From NCBI GenBank assembly GCA_050694275.1, contig JBOGXF010000039.1:1-6888 (forward strand): DNA of 6,888 nt, written 5' to 3'. This DNA comes from JBOGXF01 sp050694275. GTDB lineage: Bacteria; Actinomycetota; CADDZG01; WHSQ01. Within the stretch, counting starts at the first letter, position 1. Each line of letters begins with the position of its first letter. The notes under the pieces were generated by a model that was not told where the DNA came from, searched no databases, and saw only the letters and a program-made list of their open reading frames with translations. Shown piece after piece: positions 1 through 4,700 of this stretch. The position numbers and the translations under genes were made by a program.

Positions 1-1505
1 TAGCTGGGGGAGAGCAGGGCCGCGAGCACAAGCCGGATCTTGAACGCTGGGGGCCCGCCGACCTGAAGGAACTCGTGGAGGATGTCCGGCGTGTTGACGA
101 AGAAATTCGGCCTGAAGAAGTGCGCCATCTCGCTGTGGGTTAGCTCGTTCAGATAGTCGATGAGCTCCCACTTGTTGTTGCGCCAGGTGAAGTACGTGTA
201 GGACTGAGTGAAACCACCCTTGGCGAGCGCCGCCATGACCTTCGGTCGCGTGAACGCCTCGGAGAGGAAGATCACGTCCGGGTGCTTTTCCTGAACCGTT
301 GTGATCAGCCATTCCCAGAAGTGGAGTGGCTTCGTGTGTGGGTTGTCGACACGAAAGACCTTGACGCCGTGTGAGATCCAGAAGTCCACGACCTCTTTCA
401 GGGCGAGCCACAGTTCCTCTTTGGTGTCGGTGTCGAAGTTGACCGGGAGGACGTCCTCGTACTTCTTGGGTGGGTTCTCGGCGTGCTTGATGGTCCCATC
501 CGGGCGGTGATGAAACCACTCAGGATGCTCTTTCACCCACGGATGGTCCGGGCTGCACTGGATGGCGAAATCGAGCGCGATCTCGATTCCCAGGCGCTCG
601 GCTTCTTTGACGAACCGATCGAAGTCGTCGATGGTTCCCAGATCCGGGTGAACCGCGGTGTGCCCGCCCTCGTGCGACCCGATGGCCCAGGGAACGCCGA
701 CGTCGTCGGATGTGGCCCTGAGCGCGTTGTTCTTGCCCTTTCGCGCGGTGGTCCCGATCGGATGTATCGGAGGAAGGTAGGCGACGTCGAAACCCATCTC
801 GGCGATCACCGGGAGGACTTTCTTGGCCGCCGTCTCGAGGGTTCCGTGGCTCTTCTTCGTGCCGCTCGAGCGAGGGAAGAACTCGTACCACGCGCCGAAG
901 CGCGCCCGCTCGCGGTCGGTGGTGAGCTCGAGGATCGGTTTGTAGGTAGTGACTCCCCACCGCTGCTGATGCTTTGCCATGATCTCTGCGACGGCCGGGT
1001 CTATCGCGGCCGCGACGCGCGGGTCGTCGGTGGTGTTCGCCTTGGCGCGCGATCTGGTGCGCATGGCTTCGAGTGCCGCCTCGGCGGTACGGCGCGATCT
1101 CGCGGGGGCCTTGCCGAGACTCTCTTCGATCAAGAGGGCCCCTTCCTCGAGCTCGAGGGCGACGTTCTGGCCCGCGTTCACCCGTTTGATCAGATCGCGT
1201 CGCCACGTCCCGAACCGGTCGGTCCACGCCTCGATCGTGTACTGCCAGCGTCCGACCGAGGTCGGGGAGAACGCGCCCGACCAACGGTCGTTATCGACGT
1301 GGAACATGGGGATCTCCGCCCAGCGTCGGTCCGCCGGCCCCCGGTAGCGCAGCACCGCCTGGAGTAGGTCCGGGCCGTCTCTGAAGATGTCGGCCGACAC
1401 CTCCACCGTGTCGCCGACGATGGCCTTGGGCCGGTAGCGGCCGCAGTCGATCTCAGGAGACACGCGCTCGATGACGACGTGTCCCCGCCGTACCTCGGCT
1501 CTCAC
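1..1505 (-). CDS. glgE: GlgE, alpha-1,4-glucan:maltose-1-phosphate maltosyltransferase (GH13), C-terminus cut by left edge
   Basis: GlgE transfers maltosyl units from alpha-maltose-1-phosphate to the non-reducing end of alpha-1,4-glucan in the cytoplasm, the polymerising step of the TreS/Mak/GlgE/GlgB route. I translated the minus strand by hand: 501 codons are open to the edge, ending in LAALLSPS. An N-terminal beta domain (about residues 1-110) and a helical linker precede the GH13 barrel, which starts near AWYEFFPRS (205-213) and includes YLPPIHPIG (243-251). The nucleophile is D387 in FRVDNPHTKP and the acid/base is E416 in FLSEAFTRP. Their 29-residue spacing equals that of D394/E423 as I recall them for Streptomyces coelicolor GlgE. 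The GTG start at 1505-1503 is chosen because a perfect AGGAGG lies 8 bases upstream and the product begins as family members do (MRAEVRRGHVVIERVSPEIDCGRYRPK). The family is about 660-700 residues long, so roughly 160-200 are missing. It is divergent from glgP. In mycobacteria glgB follows glgE, which cannot be seen here. Confidence 0.96.
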   Translation of the reverse strand, partial: MRAEVRRGHVVIERVSPEIDCGRYRPKAIVGDTVEVSADIFRDGPDLLQAVLRYRGPADRRWAEIPMFHVDNDRWSGAFSPTSVGRWQYTIEAWTDRFGTWRRDLIKRVNAGQNVALELEEGALLIEESLGKAPARSRRTAEAALEAMRTRSRAKANTTDDPRVAAAIDPAVAEIMAKHQQRWGVTTYKPILELTTDRERARFGAWYEFFPRSSGTKKSHGTLETAAKKVLPVIAEMGFDVAYLPPIHPIGTTARKGKNNALRATSDDVGVPWAIGSHEGGHTAVHPDLGTIDDFDRFVKEAERLGIEIALDFAIQCSPDHPWVKEHPEWFHHRPDGTIKHAENPPKKYEDVLPVNFDTDTKEELWLALKEVVDFWISHGVKVFRVDNPHTKPLHFWEWLITTVQEKHPDVIFLSEAFTRPKVMAALAKGGFTQSYTYFTWRNNKWELIDYLNELTHSEMAHFFRPNFFVNTPDILHEFLQVGGPPAFKIRLVLAALLSPS

Positions 1506-1513
1506 CTGAGACG

Positions 1514-1519
1514 CCTCCT
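1514..1519 (-). promoter_or_regulatory. Strong ribosome binding site of glgE
   Basis: On the minus strand AGGAGG occupies 1519 to 1514, a full match to the anti-Shine-Dalgarno sequence, with 8 bases before the GTG codon at 1505. It fixes the non-ATG start of glgE. glgP, on the other side of the intergenic region, has no comparable site. Confidence 0.85.
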
Positions 1520-1608
1520 GGCGTGAGTCGGTCGTTACGCTCCTGCTCCCCGGCCTCTAGGGTAGCCAAACCCGCCGGCAGATCGGCAAGAAATGTCCCG
1601 CTATCCCC

Positions 1609-1636
1609 TTTGCCACTCGCATCCAGAGGCGGCAAA
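1609..1636. repeat. Inverted repeat just upstream of the glgP start
   Basis: TTTGCC (1609-1614) and GGCAAA (1631-1636) form a perfect 6-base inverted repeat with a 16-base spacer, ending 9 bases before the glgP ATG. A further GGCAAG lies at 1585-1590, so related half-sites recur at intervals of about 22-24 bases. It could be an operator for a regulator or a hairpin in the glgP leader that partly covers the purine-rich stretch AGAGGCGG (1625-1632). Arms this short can arise by chance in GC-rich DNA. Confidence 0.25.
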
Positions 1637-1645
1637 CTCAATGCC

Positions 1646-4201
1646 ATGAGAGCACTTCGCAGCTTTGCCGTCCGGGCCGCCCTCCCCGAGCCCCTGGGCG
1701 TCCTCATGAACATCGCCATGAACCTGAGGTGGTCGTGGGATCCACGCACGGTCGACCTCTTCCGGTGGGTCGATCCGGAGGCGTGGGAGACCGCCGAGCA
1801 CGATCCGGTGCGGATGCTTGGCGTCGTGGCGCGTGAGCGATTCGAGGAGCTCGCCGAAGACGGGCCGTTCATGGCTTTTCTGGCGTCGGTCGACGAAGAC
1901 CTGCAGGGATATCTCGAGGAGCCACGCTGGTATCACTCCCGCAAGGGCAAGAGTCCTCTGTCCGCGGTCGCGTATTTCTCGCCCGAGTTCGGGGTGAGTG
2001 AGGCGCTCCCTACGTATTCCGGGGGCCTCGGTGTGCTCGCCGGTGATCACCTCAAGGCCGCGAGCGACCTCGGCGTTCCGATGGTCGGCGTGGGATTGCT
2101 CTATCGCCAGGGATACTTCCGACAGCAGCTCAATGCCGACGGCTGGCAGCAAGAGCGGTATCCGGCTCTCGACCCCCACGGCATGCCTCTGACCCTGGTG
2201 TCCGACGAAAGCGGTTCGCCGCTCAAGGTCGAGGTGGATCTTGCCGGAGCACGTTGCGTCTCGCAGGTCTGGTGCGCGCAGGTGGGGCGGATACCTCTGC
2301 TGCTGCTCGACTCCGACGTCGAAGAAAACGACCTCGAGGAGAGGGGCGTGACCGACCGGCTCTACGCCGGGGGGAGCGAGCACCGTCTGCGACAGGAGAT
2401 CGTTCTGGGTATCGGAGGGATGCGTGCCTTACGGCTCGCCGGTTACACGGCCGACGTCTTTCATTCCAACGAGGGACACGCCGGTTTTCTCGGGCTCGAG
2501 CGCATCCGGGTCCTCGTCGCAGAGCGTGACCTGTCGTTTCATGAGGCCCTCGAGGCCTGTCGCACGACGACCGTGTTCACGACCCATACCCCGGTGCCGG
2601 CGGGCATCGATGTCCACGACGCCGACCTTATGGAGCGCTACTTCTCATCGTTCGCAAAGGAATGTGGGGCCTCGTTCGAGGAGCTCATGTCTCTCGGTCA
2701 GGGCGACGCCGTGCAGGAGGCCAACGATGAGCCGCGCAAGTTCAACATGGCGGTGATGGGCCTGGCTGTGGCGGGCCGGGCGAACGCGGTGAGCAAGCTG
2801 CACGGGACGGTCTCGCGCGGCCTCTTCACCGACTTGTGGGCGGGCATCCCCTCGGAAGAAGTGCCCATCCGACACGTCACCAACGGCGTACACACACCGA
2901 CGTGGCTCGGCCCCGAAATGGCCGAGGTCCTCAGCCGCAGGCTGTCCCCGGGATGGACCGAGACCGGCGAGGCGAAATGGGATCGCATTCTCGACGTGCC
3001 GGATGCAGAGCTGTGGCGGGCGCGGGAACGGGCGCGCGAGCGTCTCGTTTACTTGCTACGCGAGCGATTGCGCGCACAACTGCTGGCGCGCGGTGCCTCG
3101 GAGGCCGAGCTCGGGTGGACGGACGAGGCCTTCGATCCGGGAATTCTCACGATCGGTTTCGCGCGGCGGTTCGCGCAGTACAAGCGAGCGACCTTGATGC
3201 TGTCGGATCCCGATCGACTCAAGCGAATGCTGCTATCGAGCGACCGAGCGATCCAGGTGGTCGTCGCCGGAAAGGCGCATCCGCTCGACGACGGGGGCAA
3301 GGAGATGATTCGGCAGCTCGTCCATTTCGCATCCGATCCCGACGTGAGGGGGCGGTTCGCCTTCATCGAGGACTACGACATGGGAGTCGCTCGCGTGTTC
3401 ACCCAGGGCGTCGACGTGTGGCTCAACAATCCCCGCCGGCCGCTCGAGGCCTGTGGCACGAGCGGCATGAAGGCGGCGCTCAACGGAGCGCTGAACTGCT
3501 CGGTACTCGATGGCTGGTGGGACGAGTGCTACAACCGGCGGAACGGGTGGGCGATCGGTACCCGCGAGACGATGGACGATGTCGACCTTCAGGATCGGAT
3601 CGACGCCAACGCGCTGTACGACCTTCTCGAACGCGAGATTGCGCCCCGTTTCTACGACCGGGCGGAGGGACCGGTTCCGCGCCGCTGGATGGAGCGCGTG
3701 AAGGCATCCATGTCGAGCCTCGGCCCATTCGTGACCGCGGATCGGATGGTGCGCGACTACGTCGAAGGGCTCTACGAGCCGGCGGCCAAGCACGGCAAGG
3801 AGATGGCAGCTTCGGAATTCGCTCGGGCGCGAGCGCTGGCCGCGTGGAAATCCACGATCAACGAGAGTTGGGGCGAAGTCGAGGTCATAAACGTCGACGG
3901 TGACCTCACGGCGGCGACGGTGGGGGATCACCGGTCGGTAAGCGCGACGGTGCGGGTCGGGAACCTGTCGACCGACGATGTCAACGTCCAGCTCGCCCAT
4001 GGACCGGTCGGGGCCAACGGAGAGCTCACCGAATCCAAGATCGAGACGATGGCCCCCGATACTTGCGAGGACGGGGTGTGCATCTATCACGGCTCCTTTT
4101 TGACCACCGCCGCGGGACTCTACGGCTACACCGTCCGGGTGATCCCCGCTCACGGCGACCTCACGAACGATATGGATATGGGCCTCATTACCTGGGCATG
4201 A
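1646..4201 (+). CDS. glgP: GlgP, alpha-glucan (glycogen/maltodextrin) phosphorylase, GT35, DUF3417 type
   Basis: This enzyme phosphorolyses alpha-1,4-glucan from the non-reducing end to glucose-1-phosphate, using pyridoxal phosphate, in the cytoplasm. The 851-residue product is full length for the actinobacterial type. Residues about 1-105 form the DUF3417 N-terminal domain (LRSFAVRAALPEP, NLRWSWDPRTVDLF). Then come AYFSPEFG (109-116), the glycine-rich GGLGVLAGDHLKAASDLG (126-143), TTHTPVPAG (312-320), RRFAQYKR (507-514) and AGKAHP (541-546). EACGTSGMKAALNGALN surrounds the PLP-binding lysine K609. After about residue 740 a beta-rich C-terminal domain runs to the end (VRVGNLSTDDVNVQLAHGP, GLYGYTVRVIPAHG). 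The ATG at 1646 is chosen because MRALRSFAVRAALPEPL is the normal family start; the frame is open back to a GTG at 1523, but those 41 extra codons look non-coding and cover the intergenic region. No good Shine-Dalgarno sequence precedes the ATG; GGCGG at 1628-1632 is 13 bases away. It is divergent from glgE, as in mycobacteria. Confidence 0.96.
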   Translation: MRALRSFAVRAALPEPLGVLMNIAMNLRWSWDPRTVDLFRWVDPEAWETAEHDPVRMLGVVARERFEELAEDGPFMAFLASVDEDLQGYLEEPRWYHSRKGKSPLSAVAYFSPEFGVSEALPTYSGGLGVLAGDHLKAASDLGVPMVGVGLLYRQGYFRQQLNADGWQQERYPALDPHGMPLTLVSDESGSPLKVEVDLAGARCVSQVWCAQVGRIPLLLLDSDVEENDLEERGVTDRLYAGGSEHRLRQEIVLGIGGMRALRLAGYTADVFHSNEGHAGFLGLERIRVLVAERDLSFHEALEACRTTTVFTTHTPVPAGIDVHDADLMERYFSSFAKECGASFEELMSLGQGDAVQEANDEPRKFNMAVMGLAVAGRANAVSKLHGTVSRGLFTDLWAGIPSEEVPIRHVTNGVHTPTWLGPEMAEVLSRRLSPGWTETGEAKWDRILDVPDAELWRARERARERLVYLLRERLRAQLLARGASEAELGWTDEAFDPGILTIGFARRFAQYKRATLMLSDPDRLKRMLLSSDRAIQVVVAGKAHPLDDGGKEMIRQLVHFASDPDVRGRFAFIEDYDMGVARVFTQGVDVWLNNPRRPLEACGTSGMKAALNGALNCSVLDGWWDECYNRRNGWAIGTRETMDDVDLQDRIDANALYDLLEREIAPRFYDRAEGPVPRRWMERVKASMSSLGPFVTADRMVRDYVEGLYEPAAKHGKEMAASEFARARALAAWKSTINESWGEVEVINVDGDLTAATVGDHRSVSATVRVGNLSTDDVNVQLAHGPVGANGELTESKIETMAPDTCEDGVCIYHGSFLTTAAGLYGYTVRVIPAHGDLTNDMDMGLITWA

Positions 4202-4218
4202 CGTCTTCCGTGGCCGAG

Positions 4219-4255
4219 TGCTCATGAGACGACCTCACAGGTAACGTGGTGAGCA
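4219..4255. repeat. Weak nested inverted repeat in the glgP/peptidase convergent gap
   Basis: The 126 bases between the convergent stop codons (4202-4327) hold no gene. TGCTCA (4219-4224) pairs with TGAGCA (4250-4255), and inside it ACCT (4232-4235) pairs with AGGT (4239-4242) around a CAC loop. No T-rich tract follows on either strand, so it does not meet the criteria for an intrinsic terminator. It could still contribute to ending the two converging transcripts, or be chance. A second short hairpin, GGGC-TAC-GCCC at 4325-4335, overlaps the peptidase stop codon. Confidence 0.2.
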
Positions 4256-4327
4256 GCTTGGGTTCAAGGGGTCGAAGCAACACTGCCGTGTTAAGCTGAT
4301 TGTAAGAGATCCGCTAAGGTCTCGGGG

Positions 4328-4690
4328 CTACGCCCAGCCCAGCTCTTCTAGCCGGTCGTCGTCGATACCGAAGTGGTGCGCGACCTCGTGAATCACGGTC
4401 CGCCGGACCTGCTCCTTGATCCGTCTCGGAGTGCGGGCGGCGCGCTCGATGGGGCCACGGTAGATCGAGATCTTGTCCGGCAGGACGCCCTCGTACCGTC
4501 GACGGTCGGTGAGAGGAATCCCTTGATACAGACCGAACAGTGTGTGTCCGCGCGGCATCCCGGCAAGCACGTCGGCCGGCGGCTCGTCCTCGATGACGAC
4601 CTCGACGTTGTCCATGCGGACCGCGATCTCCTCGGGAAGGGAGTCGAGCGCGTCCGCGACCAGCTCCTCGAACCGCGGCCCCCGGACCAT
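4328..4690 (-). CDS. Small zincin-type metallopeptidase-like protein (DUF1025 / Zincin_1 family)
   Basis: The 120-residue product carries HEVAHHFGIDD at 101-111, an extended zinc motif of the form HExxHxxGxxD: H101 and H105 are the expected zinc ligands, E102 the catalytic base, and D111 a candidate third ligand. The protein ends only nine residues after D111. Upstream landmarks typical of the family are FEELVADALDSLPEEI (7-22), NVEVVIEDEPP (28-38), LFGLYQGIPLTDR (51-63) and PDKISIYRGPIE (71-82). There is no signal peptide or membrane segment, so it is probably cytoplasmic. The family occurs widely in actinobacteria as a minimal zincin fold; its physiological substrate is not known to me, and proteolytic activity is an inference from the motif. 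The ATG at 4690 lies 10 bases after the treY stop, and AAGG overlapping that stop, 8 bases from the ATG, may serve as its ribosome binding site. It is probably cotranscribed with treY. Family assignment is firm, function is not. Confidence 0.9.
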   Translation of the reverse strand: MVRGPRFEELVADALDSLPEEIAVRMDNVEVVIEDEPPADVLAGMPRGHTLFGLYQGIPLTDRRRYEGVLPDKISIYRGPIERAARTPRRIKEQVRRTVIHEVAHHFGIDDDRLEELGWA

Positions 4691-4700
4691 GAAGAGAACC

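Larger units (their letters stand above)
1506..1645. promoter_or_regulatory. Divergent glgE/glgP intergenic region with candidate back-to-back promoters
   Basis: These 140 bases separate two divergent start codons and should hold the signals for both genes. On the plus strand TTACGC (1535-1540), a 17-base spacer and TAGGGT (1558-1563) resemble -35/-10 elements, the latter fitting the actinobacterial TANNNT form. On the minus strand TACCCT (1564 to 1559) fits the same form, with TTGCCG (1589 to 1584) 19 bases upstream, a poor spacing. The two -10-like hexamers overlap almost completely, so if both are used the promoters would compete. These are matches by eye to short degenerate motifs. That a regulatory region lies here is fairly sure; the individual boxes are not. 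Confidence 0.35.

Noticed and set aside
520..1284. Minus-strand open frame of 254 codons inside glgE
   Set aside because: It is on the same strand as glgE in another frame; its Arg/Gly-rich, low-complexity product is a frame-shifted reading of the real gene.
483..1367. Plus-strand open frame of 294 codons opposite glgE
   Set aside because: It is antisense to glgE, which shows clear family motifs and catalytic residues. The translation is rich in Arg, Gly and Asp with no recognisable domain, as expected of a shadow frame in GC-rich DNA.
1523..1645. Longer GlgP start at GTG 1523 adding 41 residues
   Set aside because: The extension is Ser/Arg/Pro-rich and unlike family N-termini, no ribosome binding site precedes it, and it would cover the whole divergent promoter region.
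2836..3903. Plus-strand open frame of 355 codons inside glgP
   Set aside because: It is an alternative frame within glgP, rich in Arg, Gly and Ala and without domains; the GlgP frame contains the PLP-lysine signature in the same bases.
3233..4225. Minus-strand open frame of 330 codons opposite the 3' half of glgP
   Set aside because: It is antisense to a well supported gene and has no domain signature or ribosome binding site; it is explained by codon bias of glgP.
4219..4255. Rho-independent terminator between glgP and the peptidase gene
   Set aside because: The stems are 4-6 base pairs only and no T-tract follows on either strand. It is listed only as a weak inverted repeat.
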